From assembly GCF_000004195.4 (NCBI RefSeq), contig NC_030679.2, forward strand, positions 30,121,712 to 30,185,711: a DNA stretch of 64,000 nt, in the 5' to 3' direction. The stretch is from Xenopus tropicalis (lineage: Eukaryota; Chordata; Amphibia; Anura; Pipidae). Under the pieces are notes generated by a model that worked only from the letters and a program-made list of their open reading frames with translations, made no database searches and was not told the DNA's origin. The position numbers and the translations under genes are program-made. Position 1 is the first letter of the stretch, and every line of letters starts with the position of its first letter. This document shows, piece after piece, positions 31,912 through 43,110 of the stretch.

Positions 31912-32105
31912 GGGTTGCCACCTGTCCAGTTTTGATCCAGACATCCCAGTTTTAGAAAAGGCTGTCCAGATCAAACACTCCTCATTTGGAAAACCGGGCA
32001 GGACTCACTGAGATTGACGCATCAATCAGCCCCGTCAGCGACATCAGGGCCTGCCTCTTACCCGCCCCCGTGACATCACTGCCCGTTCCCTGCCCGGCAA
32101 CAAAT
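31912..32105 (+). repeat. GGGTTGCCACCTGTCC dispersed repeat
   Basis: GTAGGGTTGCCACCTGTCCA, GATCCAGACATCCCAGTTTT and a GC-rich body ending CCCTGCCCGGCAAC. I recall this wording as a frog interspersed repeat but cannot give its class. Confidence 0.45.
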
Positions 32106-32297
32106 GCCAGCAGAGGTGGCAAACCTATGCCTAAGATGGAATAGGAAGTGTGAAACTTCCCTACACCCCTTAGATGCGAATAAAAACCTAAAGCTAGGAG
32201 GGGCTTACATCCGCCTCTCTGTCATACCCCTACTTCTCTATCCTTTACGGCAGGTCATTGGGTTACTGGAATTACCAGAAGTTAGCACTAATTTAAA

Positions 32298-32466
32298 GGC
32301 TCATTTGTGTCCACTGGGCCCTGTATTTTGTACCCTCATGAAACTCATCAGAGCAGAGGGAACAGGTGCATTGGATGCTATGGCGCATGCATAGGAAAAA
32401 AAAACCTTTGTGAATAGTATAAGTTTTGCTTCCATTTAAGTTCTTTGCACTTGTGTTTGTAAATAA
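32298..32466 (+). repeat. Copy 2 of a second local dispersed repeat
   Basis: Relative of 30237-30374, about 30 bp longer through an insertion with GGCGCATGCATAGG and an A-run. Confidence 0.75.
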
Positions 32467-33058
32467 TCTGAATATTCACAGAAATGCATTTTAATGAATG
32501 CTGCAGAATACATTCAAATCTATGCAGTCATAATATTCATGCAGTCATGCTATTCATTGCTAATTAGTGAAGCTACTGGGTCCCAATAAGCTTAAAATAG
32601 GGCAATTTGTGAATACCCCCGCAGGTGTAGTTGCTCAAAAATGGATACAATTAAAAGCTCACACTGACAAAATGTATTAATATACTTGCATCTATACATG
32701 TAATGGTAAAAGCCTTGGATAGTGGTCACCTCTTCAATCAAGCAGGACTGATCTGGTGTCTTTGAACGTTAATGTTGAATCATCAGATGGGGTGAAGAAT
32801 TCCTTTGTTTTTACCTGCATATCTGATGATTTAGCTCTTAACATTAGTAGAGTGGATGAACGATCTTTCCTATGACCAATGGCTGTGTAATTGTAATTGT
32901 AGCGTGTATGGCTACCTTAAAAGGTGTAACCAATAAGCAGTTAGGGTCTGGTGGTGTGTTTTGCTATGGGCTACTAAGCCTAGGGGAAACCTTGTCTTGT
33001 ATAACACTACCCCAGAAAAGCTTTATCAGACTGATAGGGGCCTTTGGGAGAAGATAAA
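32467..33058. other. Non-coding stretch, nothing firm
   Basis: A short direct repeat ATGCAGTCATAATATTC / ATGCAGTCATGCTATTC at 32522-32557. Otherwise no recognised feature. Confidence 0.35.
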
Positions 33059-33366
33059 GTAAAGGTGGCCATACACATAGCAATAACGAAAGATCGCTCA
33101 TTCCCCCACTGACGTTCAGGGCTGAATTGTCATATATGGAGGTAGAAACAATAGGAATTCTACCTCCACCTGCTGATTCAGCCTTAAATGTAGATTTTGC
33201 TTGGGTGGCCAATCAAAATCTTTCAACTCACCTGTCTAACGAGACGACCGTTATCCACCGCCTTTGCTCGAACCACCATACACACACCGAATATTGTATG
33301 AAACTAGGTTTTGTACGATCTTAGTGCGATCTCTGTACAATATCAGTGCGTGTATGGCCAGCTTAA
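33059..33366 (+). mobile_element. TTAA-target GTGGCCATACAC element, diverged copy
   Basis: Starts TAAAGGTGGCCATACACAT and ends GTGCGTGTATGGCCAGCTTAA, keeping TTAA at the right. The central GGAGGTAGAAACAATAGG and CTGATTCAGCCTTAAA boxes match 12795-13143. It is about 40 bp shorter and more diverged than the other two copies. Confidence 0.85.
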
Positions 33367-33846
33367 GGCATGGTTAGAAGAAAGAGATAACTGACAGCAG
33401 AGGGGACCAATCTTCAGCACTTTAGCATAGCTCAGAGAATCTCTTACAAATATAAATAAATACCATCTCGTAATAATATCATTAGCAAAATATAAAGAGA
33501 AACAAAAAAATAAAAGGTGATTTAGTGGTCATTTATTGTCTAATACTGTCATGCCAAGTAATCCCTCTGGGCTAGAATGATGCCTTCTCTAATGCTGATT
33601 GTGACACCTAGCACTTTATGGGCATGCCTCAGACAGGGAGCTGCTAATTAGCAAGTAAACAAGACAGTCATGCTCCAGGAACACTAACGAAGAAAAGATA
33701 AAATATTAACGTTCAGATGCTTCAGCAATTGATCATCCTAATGGAACTGTTTGTTTATTAAATAAGAAAATGATACAAATTGGGTGAAGGGTCTTATGCA
33801 GAAGGATTACGGCTTCGTTTCTTAGTCATTTGTCCTTCTGCGCTTC
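33367..33846. other. Repeat-free block, candidate conserved non-coding element
   Basis: Between 33520 and 33780 there are several homeobox-type cores (GCTAATTAGCAAG, CAATTGATCATCCTAAT) and no repeats. No ORF of interest. Confidence 0.3.
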
Positions 33847-34190
33847 TAAGGGCGAAGATAGACAGGGCGATTAGTTGCCGTGATCTTTAAAATCCAGTCG
33901 CAGTGACTAAGTGCCACGCTGAAAAATCACGGCCACTTGTACTGCGCAGTACATTTTGTATGTGGCAACCTGTATATATTTTAATGGAGGATTTGTCACC
34001 ACAACTGGATTTTTTATTCATCGCAATTGCAGGTTTTAGAATTCGCATTGGCTTTGCCCCTTGCACCAGACCCTTCATTTGGTGCAATATGCAGAATTCA
34101 GCCAGCACAGGACATTGCCCCAGGCACAACTGCTAAGAGCATCTGTGGGGCAATTTATGCCCCATAGTGCTCTTGTACTTTTCCTTTGAG
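33847..34190 (+). mobile_element. AAGGGCGAAGA..GATTAG MITE-like fragment
   Basis: CTAAGGGCGAAGATAGACAG followed by GGCGATTAGTTGCCGTGATC resembles the left end of frog elements with GGGCAGACACACGGGGCGAT ends. No matching right end is found. A hairpin AAGAGCATCTGTGGGGCA / TGCCCCATAGTGCTCTT lies at 34136-34174. Confidence 0.4.
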
Positions 34191-35040
34191 GTCTATACAG
34201 GTGGTCATACATGCACCAGTACAATAGGGCAGTATGGCACACTTTGACCTTATTATCCAACTATTAATGGCTGTACTGCACCTCAGAAGACAGCACAGAT
34301 TGTCCTATGGTTCCGGTCACTCAGTAGGGTTTAAAAATTCTTCTTAAAAATGGTTTCCATTATTGAATCACTGATGCACGGAGGAAGCATAACACAGCAG
34401 TTCTACATATATAACTGAGGGAAAAAATGGACCTCTGTTACAAAATACCAGAAACCATAAAGCATTAAATGGGTGACATGTGAAATAGCACAATATTTAC
34501 ACAGTGCTTGGTGCCATGAGGGGATATTTACATTGCATTCCGACACAACCATATCATGTAAGTGGAACCTTATGAGTCATTCACAACTAGTCAGGACACC
34601 TCAGTCACAAGTGCTTGAGTGGGTTTGTACAAACAGTGTACGTGTTTACAGTGCTATAGAAACCCAATAGCCCAGGCTAATAAAACAAAATTGACGTGGG
34701 TCACACATCCGGTGGCTGAAAGCTTTAGCTAGCGAAGAGTAAATAGTTAAAGCCTTCTTATCAGGATGTACTAATGGTATCATATCAGTTAGAAGAAATG
34801 TGTCAGCTACAGTATGCCGTAATCAGTGTTCCCTCCACTCCAAACTCAGCAAACCAGTTCTGTGCAGACCATAAACATGGTGGCATTCTTGTGCAGAAAG
34901 AGAAAAAACCTTTCATGAATTGTTGTTACAGAGAAGGAAACACTGAATTGTCAAGAATATAATTGTACAATTGTAGTGATAAGGTTTTCGTTCACTGAGG
35001 GACTCTAGTTTAAACCATGAAATCCAACCCAGACAAATTT
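34191..35040. other. Non-coding stretch with a short repeat fragment
   Basis: ACAGGTGGTCATACATGCAC at 34198 looks like a decayed end of the GTGGCCATACACG family. The rest is unassigned. Confidence 0.35.
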
Positions 35041-35044
35041 CTCT

Positions 35045-35205
35045 CCTACCAAGCATTGGACCAAGGCCCGATTTGAGAAATTGGGCGCCCCGAGGCTGTC
35101 CCCTTTCACCAGCAGCCCACCTCCCCCTTTCAGTGCGGCTGGGCAGCATGCCGCCCCTAAATTTGTGCCCCCCTAGGCCTTGCCACAACCGGGCCTGCAT
35201 TAGAC
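35045..35205. repeat. GC-rich dispersed repeat fragment
   Basis: GATTTGAGAAATTGGGCGCC, CAGCCCACCTCC and CACAACCGGGCCTGC stand out in composition from the flanks. A similar ATCCGGGCCTGC end occurs near 38521-38533. Class unknown. Confidence 0.35.
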
Positions 35206-35341
35206 AGGTAACTGCCAAATTCCAACTGAGGACATATTTTTAAGAGGGATGTGGGGAACTTTTTGATCACTTATTTATGATCACAAGTGCAAAACACTAT
35301 GTACACAAAATAGACTAAGCACTGATTGACTCTTCTTCAAA

Positions 35342-35675
35342 AAGGTACGGGTAAGGAACCTGTTATTCAGAATTCTCAGGACCTGTGGATTTCTGCATAA
35401 GAAATCTTTCTGTAATCTTCATACTTAAGTCTACTAAATGGCATTTAAACATTAAATAAACCCAGTAGGCTTGTTTTGCCTCCAATAAGTGTCTATTAAA
35501 TCTTAGTTGAGATCAAGTACAAGGTACTGTTTTATTATTACAGAGAAAAAGGAAATACTTTTTAAAATTTAAACTTTAAATAACAGGATATTAAAATTGA
35601 CCCTATGGAAAATGGCCATCCCGTAATTCAGAGATTTCTGGATAAGGGGTTTCCGGATAACAGATTCAATACCTG
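35342..35675 (-). mobile_element. TA-target CAGGTATGGG-family element, near full length
   Basis: Reverse orientation: GTTATTCAGAATTCTCAGG, AATAAACCCAGTAGGCTTG, TTGAGATCAAGTACAAGGTA, ending with TTTCCGGATAACAG and CAATACCTG next to TA. Compared with 6446-6769, both ends are present but the left terminus is diverged. Confidence 0.85.
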
Positions 35676-35802
35676 TACTTGCATGCATACATTCTCCTTT
35701 GCAGCTTTTAGTTAATGGCACTGCTCTGATAAATTGCATGCAAGTATTTACTGCCGCAAGGAAACAATGAATTGCTGCCTTGATCTGGATGTAAGGGTTC
35801 TC

Positions 35803-36151
35803 TTAAGCTGGCCATACACGTGGCGATCCGACGATGTTTCGTACGACCATCGGTCGCACGAAACATCGTCAGATCCGCCACACACCATTCAGGGCTGAAT
35901 CGGCAGGTAAGGAGGTAGAAACAATAGGATTTCTACCTCCTTCTGCCGATTCAGCTCTGAAGGGAGAATTTTGGTCAGGCGCCTTCTATGGCGCCCGATC
36001 AAAATTTTCTAACCTGGCCGATCGACGAGCCGACCGATTTCAGCAGCTTCCTGCGACATGGGTCGGCTCGCTGACATACCATACACGCACCGATTATCGT
36101 ACGAAACGAGGTTTCGTACGATAATATCGGTGCGTGTATGGCCACCTTTAG
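35803..36151 (-). mobile_element. TTAA-target GTGGCCATACACG element, inverted copy
   Basis: Begins TTAAGCTGGCCATACACGTG and ends GTGCGTGTATGGCCACCTTTAG. It is the reverse complement of 12795-13143 over its full length with only scattered differences. The 96-codon ORF at 35834-36124 is repeat sequence. Confidence 0.88.
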
Positions 36152-36304
36152 CAGCTTCCATTAATAGTTATAAGTGACTTGCTCCATGTGTATCGGGCAC
36201 TATTCTTTTTAGTAAAGCTGAATGCCAGAAATGATGCCATTATGCAGGGGGGAAAATTGTATGCTGCAACTTGTGGCTGCAACTTAGTGCATACCTGCAT
36301 TTAC

Positions 36305-36526
36305 ACAGTGGTGTTACTAGTCTGCCCTGACCCAGATCTTAGGATCTCCTGCCCAGACTTGCACCTGCCCAATCTCTGCCCCCACCTGCATCTCCTACCC
36401 ACTTCCCTTGCATTCCCCATTTCTGCCCGTAGGTACTAGAGTGGCTGGGGAGAGAGGATTCATTTGCAACTATAGAAGAAGCAGACCCCACCGGGTTGGC
36501 TTGCTCTATAGTTATGCCAGTGCTTA
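36305..36526. mobile_element. Possible hAT-like CAGTGGYRTWACTAG element
   Basis: Left end AGTGGTGTTACTAG and right end CTATAGTTATGCCAGT are inverted repeats. The flanks ATTTACAC and GCTTACAC agree at six of eight positions. About 220 bp, no coding sequence. Confidence 0.4.
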
Positions 36527-36599
36527 CACTGGTATTATACGTTGCAGATGAAAAAAAAAAATAGTAAACTTTATTCTGTGCTTTGTTAATTGAAATGAA

Positions 36600-37239
36600 A
36601 TGTAAATGGCCTTGGTTTCCATCACAGACCCATTTGGCCAAACTATACAAAGTAATTTCTTTATTTATTTAGAATAACTATGTATCTATGTAATAAAAAT
36701 TTTATTTTCTAATTTTAAAATCATGAGAACCATAAATAACCCTACCACGTCAGGAGTTTATTAGCGTATTAGCATCACAGAGCTCTGTTCCATTCACTTT
36801 ATACTAAACTCACTCACTACAAATAAAGGTTCTCCGTTTGACTCTCAGCATTTGACCCCTGCTGGGCTTCACAACTGCTTGTCAGGTATAGAGAACCTAG
36901 AGAAGAACACAGGCAAGCTCAGGCTGAAGTGACGTTTCCCCTTCTCCTCTATTCCCGTTATGGGAAAATAGTGTGTTGTCTGCTAAAAATGCCTTTCCTG
37001 CTGTTTGAAGAAATTCATATTTATTGTCCATAGCACAAATCGAATCTGCGGAATCTCTTACCATATGGGTGATGCAAGCACTCCCTTTCTATAAATGGAT
37101 AATGAGGCACGTACACTTCTTGCTTTGTGTGTGTATGTGTCTATATTGCCAGCGGTCCATTGTTTTTCCATCTCGCCACATTAGAAAACGAAGCCCATTC
37201 ACATTTCATCACAGGGCCTTTTATTAGCTAAACAATTTT
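36600..37239. other. Repeat-free block, candidate conserved non-coding element
   Basis: No transposon signatures. AT-rich with runs such as CGTATTAGCATCACAGAG and ATAAATGGATAATGAGGCAC. Nothing codes. Confidence 0.25.
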
Positions 37240-38034
37240 GGACTAGCAAGACAGATGCTGTTCTATATTTGCAGGACGCCTGCCAACAGACTACAGTGTA
37301 ACAGTGATTCATACCAAACTCATTGGCAATCAACTATATCTCTTTGGGAAGAAACTGACGCTTGCAAAACCCACTGCAGCTGCGAGTACAGATTCACTGG
37401 CCTCTTATACTCATCATAGCTGATTGCTACAACTGCAAACTGCTAGGCTGTAAATTATCAGCGGGGGCATTAAAGGGACATTCTCCTGACCAAACAATGG
37501 ATTTTTAAAGCAACAGAAGTTGCTTATTTCATTGGTTATTATTCAGTTAAGCCAAACAGAATTCATTTTTCTAGATGATTTTGGTGTGTGGAGCGTGGGT
37601 TTGGGGGTTGTCACTGAAATGTTAAGAAGATACTGTATGTCAGGGATACTGCAGTTAAATAATATGTCAATGGCACAAAAGACATTTTTTCCTCTTGTGG
37701 AGATACTTACTGAACATCACTGCCCACACTGCCCTTAAATAGTGTTGCAACCACCACTCACAAAAAGCCCAAGGGTGCATTTCAGTTTCATTTGAGATGT
37801 TTCCATTGAAACTACAGTGTTGCAGAATAGAAACTGATATCAATAGCACTTGAAAAACTATATTTTCACAGATTTCTTATGGGATCTTCATTCCCCATGG
37901 ATCAGCTTTCTTACTCAGTTTACAGTTTAGAAGCCACCAAGTAGTTCTGTGTCTATACAGGCACAAGGCTGCAGGTTGGAAACAGCTATCGCACCTGACT
38001 TATGTGGGCACTCTTGCTTTGCCGCACCATGTTG
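37240..38034. other. Non-coding stretch, nothing firm
   Basis: ATTAAAGGGACATTCTCCTG at 37470 could be a lone TTAA-MITE end. No partner is found. Confidence 0.35.
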
Positions 38035-38203
38035 CATCTTTCCGTAATCTGGATCTCCATTCCTTAGGTCTACTAAAGATCAATGAAACATTATTTAAAC
38101 CCAATAGGATTGTTTTGCCTCCAATAAGGATTCATTATATCTTTATAATCTTTATTAATAATATCATTATATAACAGATAACATATAACGGATCCCATAC
38201 CTG
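38035..38203 (-). mobile_element. TA-target CAGGTATGGG-family element, internally deleted
   Basis: CTTTCCGTAATCTGGATCTC, AACCCAATAGGATTGTTTTG and the terminus ACGGATCCCATACCTG with TA after it. About half of the element is missing. Confidence 0.85.
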
Positions 38204-38560
38204 TACCTGGTAGGGGGCTCAATGGTCACAAAAAAGTGACTATTCATCACAAAAAAGATTGGGAAAAAGGGAGTGAGAATGAGGGGACTCTGCTGTAGAA
38301 TTTGCATGAGGCACCCATAAATAAGCCTTGCATGTGCATTCGCGACCACTCGCCCCCCTGCGCGCGCATGCACATTTGCGCGGCCATTTAAACTCACATA
38401 CGGAGCAGTGGGGAAAGGTCCCCATTGCTACATATGTGAGCAAAATTTCTTTATGGCTTGGGCGGTATGTCATCCAGAAATTTGTGCCACCCTATTCCCA
38501 GACCTTTGTGGCCCCACCACAAATCCGGGCCTGCTTGCAGGCTCCATTAGACTTCAGTAT
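38204..38560. other. Unassigned stretch with alternating CG/CA tract
   Basis: TGCGCGCGCATGCACAT near 38358 is alternating purine-pyrimidine within a locally GC-richer segment. Three short ORFs on both strands overlap here, without motif. Confidence 0.35.
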
Positions 38561-38943
38561 TTAAAGGAAAACTATACCCCTAAGCCACCATTTTGTGATG
38601 GGCTGTGTGTTCCCTCAGAGATCACATTACAGGAATTAATGCAACTCGAACTGTAACAGGAAGGAATGTGGGAGCAAATGCTTGGCTGATGGGGCCTAGC
38701 ATGTACTGTATGTGTGCCTTGGTTTGTTTGTGTGCAATGTGAATTATATTATCCCAGTAGGCAGCCCTTCATTTTTAAAATGGCAATTTTCTATTTAGGT
38801 TTACCCAGTGGCAAATACTACTTAAAAAGTATATGTTTATCAAAAATATTTGTTAAGATAAAGCAGGGTTTCACATAAGAGCTGTTTTATGCAATATATT
38901 TTTGTATAGACCTACATTATTTGGGGGGCATATATTGCTTTAA
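38561..38943 (+). mobile_element. TTAAAGGAAAACTATACCCC T2 MITE, internally deleted
   Basis: Begins TTAAAGGAAAACTATACCCC and ends TTGGGGGGCATATATTGCTTTAA, a decayed complement of the left end. GATGGGCTGTGTGTTCCCTC and TTACCCAGTGGCAAATAC match 27780-28231, but about 120 bp near the left end are absent here. TTAA flanks both ends. Confidence 0.85.
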
Positions 38944-39769
38944 ACATCATTTTTAGAAGTATCTGTAGTCTCATTTACTATATGGTAATTATAGGGATAT
39001 TTTAGCCCTAGACTTTAGTTGCTTAAAGAATAAAAGCTGTCCAATTCTTACATGTCTCTGTCCCTTACTCAGGTTCATCCAGGTCCAGTCACTGCAGGCA
39101 ATGCACATAGGGAACAAATGGGTCTGGCAGACTCACCTGGATTGGCTGGCAAATAATTTAGGCAGGGTCAAGCCTTGAAGGAATGTTACTAGGCCCAAGA
39201 TATGCAGCAACAGAGTAAAACATATACCTGTTTGTATGCAAATTGCAACTAACCATTCAAGTTACGCACATGGGCCTTGTAAAGTGTTTAATGTACAGGA
39301 CTACATTGTGCTTCTGTTTTATATTTGTGGGTTTGAATCAAGACCAAATTCTAGTTAATAGACCATATGAGGTTAAAAATCCTCTTTTCAGTTATTGAAA
39401 TGATTTTCAATATTGGTGCATAACAAATATGAGTCCTGCGCCGCTCCACAAATGTCTCTTTAGAATTACAGCTAACACATAATGAAGGTTGGGGGGGGGG
39501 GAGATTAGAGAAACAATCGTCCCTACAGGGAAATGAGTGGGTGACACAGTGAATAGAATGGAAGCATGGGGGCACCATTTGTGTGTTACACTTCTGGGCG
39601 CCGTATCCTGCAGTGATTGCCATTACTCAGAAGATCTAACAATTGGTTAAAAACAATATAGCGCAAACAGCGAAGATTATAGGAAGTGTGGGGAAGGTAA
39701 TCGTAATCGGAATTGTAATCCATTTTTATACACCCACTACTACTTTACTAAGGTAGACAGAAGTATGTG
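38944..39769. other. Non-coding stretch, nothing recognised
   Basis: A run of 11 G at 39491-39501. Otherwise ordinary sequence. Confidence 0.35.
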
Positions 39770-40020
39770 CTCTTATTGAATATGACAAATGCTGCGGAGC
39801 CTCAGAACCAGAGATTTCCTCGCAGAAATCTCTTTTCTCTTCAGCCCACCACCCTGTGCACAGACAAGAGGCTTTGCTCCCTGCGCAGGCCAGCTCCCGT
39901 TGCCATGGCGATGCTTATCGATTGCTACGGTTGGGAGGATGCAGTGTAACTCCATTCCAAGCCAGAGGAGGGATAGGGCTGGGGATGAGGTATACTCTGC
40001 TGGCTGATGTGGGTGGCAGG
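39770..40020. other. GC-richer block with X-box-like site
   Basis: Composition is clearly higher in G+C than neighbours and four short ORFs overlap on both strands, as expected from fewer stop codons. CGTTGCCATGGCGATGC (39898-39914) is close to the RFX X-box consensus. It could be a promoter or enhancer. No TATA box or exon is convincing. Confidence 0.3.
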
Positions 40021-41969
40021 AAAATCTATAGGGCTTAGTCAGCAATGTGACCAGTGTGGGAGTCCCCAATACTGACACAAGCTGCAGTGCCACCCCTTTC
40101 TCCCATTAAGGTACTGGCTAGCCTTTCGGTGCATCACAATTATAGTGGGCCATCACTGAAAGCTTCAGCTTCTACAAACTGAATGGTTTTCCTAGGTAAA
40201 CTTCAAAATTATTTGAAAGGGGCTTAGTCAAGGATATTTAATTTATAGCCCTCCAGCAATTGGGGGATGGCTAGGGATGCTGGGAATTTCACCTCTCTGG
40301 GAGACCATAGCTTGGAATCCACAATTAAGATGCTGAAGAAAATCCATTTACACTTTTTTTTGATGCCAATAGCTAACAGCCAATTTACTAGTGATCCAAC
40401 AAAAATTATACTGTAAAGTGTAGATAGGGTGGGCATACAGTTTTCAGCTCGGGTGGGCAGGCTGCTTTCAGCTTTTAGCCTACGGGAAAGCTGCTTATTA
40501 CCTGCCATTAGATTATATGTTTCTCTACATGTATTTTTAAATAGAAAGAATATTTAAAAATGTAAGAATAGGGATGTTTTAGAACAGGGCCTATATGCTG
40601 AAGTAGTTCTTCGTAGCCTACACTTGCATTTTCATACATCTGTTCCAAAGGTGCATTATTAGAGTTCAGTGTGTGCTTTGTTTTTTTTTAAGTAAATATA
40701 CCTGTATGCATACATTCCAACCACGTAGAACTGAGCCTTGGCCCAAGATTTCTTATGCATGCAAAAATCCAATGTGTAGCAAGTACTGGCTCAAGAGTGC
40801 AATAGTGAGTTCCATAGGCAGACATGTAGCTTACATAATGGCATATAAAGCTGGCCAGTACTGCTGCTAGACTTCTGAGAGCTTATTGGACCATTTATGG
40901 GGCTGAATTAACATCCTGCATGACCAATACCTGCTCAGGGCTTGGCCAGATATTGGTCAGCTGAAAGTGGAACATAATGCAAGGATGGTTGATTCAGTTC
41001 TTGTCCAATGGGCCTACACAGGCCTGTAATACATCCCAGGGCCCAAATGATCATATCAAATCAGGAGCCAAATTATCATATTAGACTAATTTTGCCAACC
41101 AGCTGTGTATCAAAATAGGACAAAGGCCCAAGTATATGCTGATATTAGAAAAACACAGATATGCGATATGTAGAGGGCGTCCCTTTAATATTCTTTGCTT
41201 GTTACAAAGTTACTGCATGCAGCTGGGAAGTAAACAACCCAGTTCTCTTCATGACATTAGGGAATTTATTTTTACAAAAGAGGTATAATTGAGACCGATT
41301 TATTTATATAAACATACTTTTACCTTATAGGCCTCTTAGAACGAGTCATGTTAATGCAAATTAATAATTTATGTTACCATGTAGCTCATGTTTTGACATG
41401 TACTCTACAGTGTTCTAATTGGGGTGGGGGGGGCAGGCAGGAATTCTATGGGGTTCAAGACAAAGAAATGAGGGTCCCAGACAAAGCATACCAACCCCAA
41501 GAGGTTTGGAATTTGCAGTCAAATGGGTGATTTTGGCATAACTGGGTGGGTGTGGTCTGTTTAGATGAACATTATTTTTAATTAGTGCCGTATCCTATTG
41601 AACTACAGGGCCCTCCTCCCCACCTACAGGGAACTAGGAGAATAATAGACTAATAACTGGTTATATCGTGGCTGCCAAATAAAAAATATGGCCCCCTGTG
41701 ATTTCTAATTAAAGATTATATAAGGTTTACTTTAGAAGATCTTTTTGTGTATAGTAGTGTGCCATTAAAAATGGAAATCAGTGTAAATTGGCACCTTGTT
41801 AGAAAAAAAAAAAAAATAACTTGCATTCTGCCAATATTTCCTCTCCATTCCTCATTTTTTAACTTCGGCTTACTTGCATGCAACCAGCATAATCGCTTTA
41901 CATAGGCAACTTTGGGGATGCATTGAAATTTGTTTTCCATATTAGCAAAGGAGAATGAAATGTTTATGG
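40021..41969. other. Non-coding stretch, nothing recognised
   Basis: About 1.95 kb without identifiable repeats beyond homopolymers (A-run at 41801-41816, G-rich at 41420-41433). Confidence 0.35.
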
Positions 41970-42260
41970 CAAGACAAAGTGAAATAAGAGATGAAACGCC
42001 TGCTTCCCTCTGATATCAAATGAAAATGACTAATGAGGCCAAAAACAAAACAATACAAAAAAAAGGGGTGGTGGGAGGGAGAGGAAAGCTCAGAATGCAA
42101 ATGTGGAACACAAGCAGCGGGCGTGCATGTCAAACAGAGGTCTGTAGTCTATTAAGCACAATCACGGACACCTTTGTTTGTGCTTTGCATCTAGATGAAA
42201 ACATTATTTCTAGGCTCCTTTGTGATTTAGTTTTTTTTTCCTCCTTTCCCTTGTGAGATT
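41970..42260. other. Candidate conserved non-coding element
   Basis: Repeat-free, with AAATGACTAATGAGGCC, an octamer-like AATGCAAATGTGG and TTTGTTTGTGCTTTGCATC. Regulatory potential is a guess. Confidence 0.25.
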
Positions 42261-42769
42261 ATAAAATTTGCTAGGGATACTACACAAAAACAAAAAATCC
42301 CAGTGAGAACTAGGGACTTTCACTATAATATATACATTTAGGTGTAGATGCATTGATTTTCTGACTAAATTAACCTCAGATGGAGAGTTATCCCAATTGT
42401 TGTCTTCTTGGACTTCAGCCTTTGTTCTGGGCCATGGATCCAAATGTACAAACTAATGGGTCTCATATATGACCTGAGTTGAAAATGAATGGCCAGTAAG
42501 AAACTCAAGTTTTTCATTAGATAAATTTGCAACTTCCCCATTGGCTCCCAATGGAACCATGGAATAATGCAATTTAAGATGTCCTCACAAAGTCCTCTCT
42601 CATTTTTTCACCAAAATATTTTTCCATGGTGTCCATTGGTGAATGGCTTCTCATTACCTCTTAGTTGTTTGGGTGGCAAAGCCTATTGTCATAAATGAAA
42701 AATGTATTAGTATATTATCAATCATCAAGAGTTTCTTGATGATGGTGGACATTTCTACTAGAACTATTC
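42261..42769. other. Non-coding stretch, nothing recognised
   Basis: No feature seen. Confidence 0.35.
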
Positions 42770-43110
42770 AGCTGCACTTAGTGGCAAAAGAGAAAACATG
42801 CACCTAGATATTTTCAGTGGTGCTAAGCTTCAGGCTGCTTGCAGGACTGTCCATCTAACTAATGACTTTGCTTCATTCCATAGTATCAGAAAAACTACTC
42901 ATAGCAAAGGACAAAACACATACCCAGGGACTTTCAGGAGTGCTAAGCTTTAATCTGCATTCTGTTTACCTAAAATTCACATGCCTGTCCATCTGACCAA
43001 TTACTCTGTGCCATTCTATTGTAAGAGAAAACTATTCAGCATTGTAAGTTGAAACAATTCTGGCTGCAGGCCCACCTACTTATATGACCAGTTACTTTGT
43101 GGCATACTAA
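42770..43110 (+). repeat. Degenerate tandem duplication, about 120-140 bp unit
   Basis: GTGCTAAGCTT recurs 120 bp apart (42820, 42940). CTGTCCATCT recurs 138 bp apart (42847, 42985), each followed by an ACTWTG box. A third, partial unit may end at 43110 (GACCAGTTACTTTGTGGCAT). It is old and diverged. Confidence 0.55.

Noticed and set aside
39767..40093. Overlapping ORFs on both strands as a coding first exon
   Set aside because: Four frames are open at once because the block is GC-richer. None shows a motif or good donor site.
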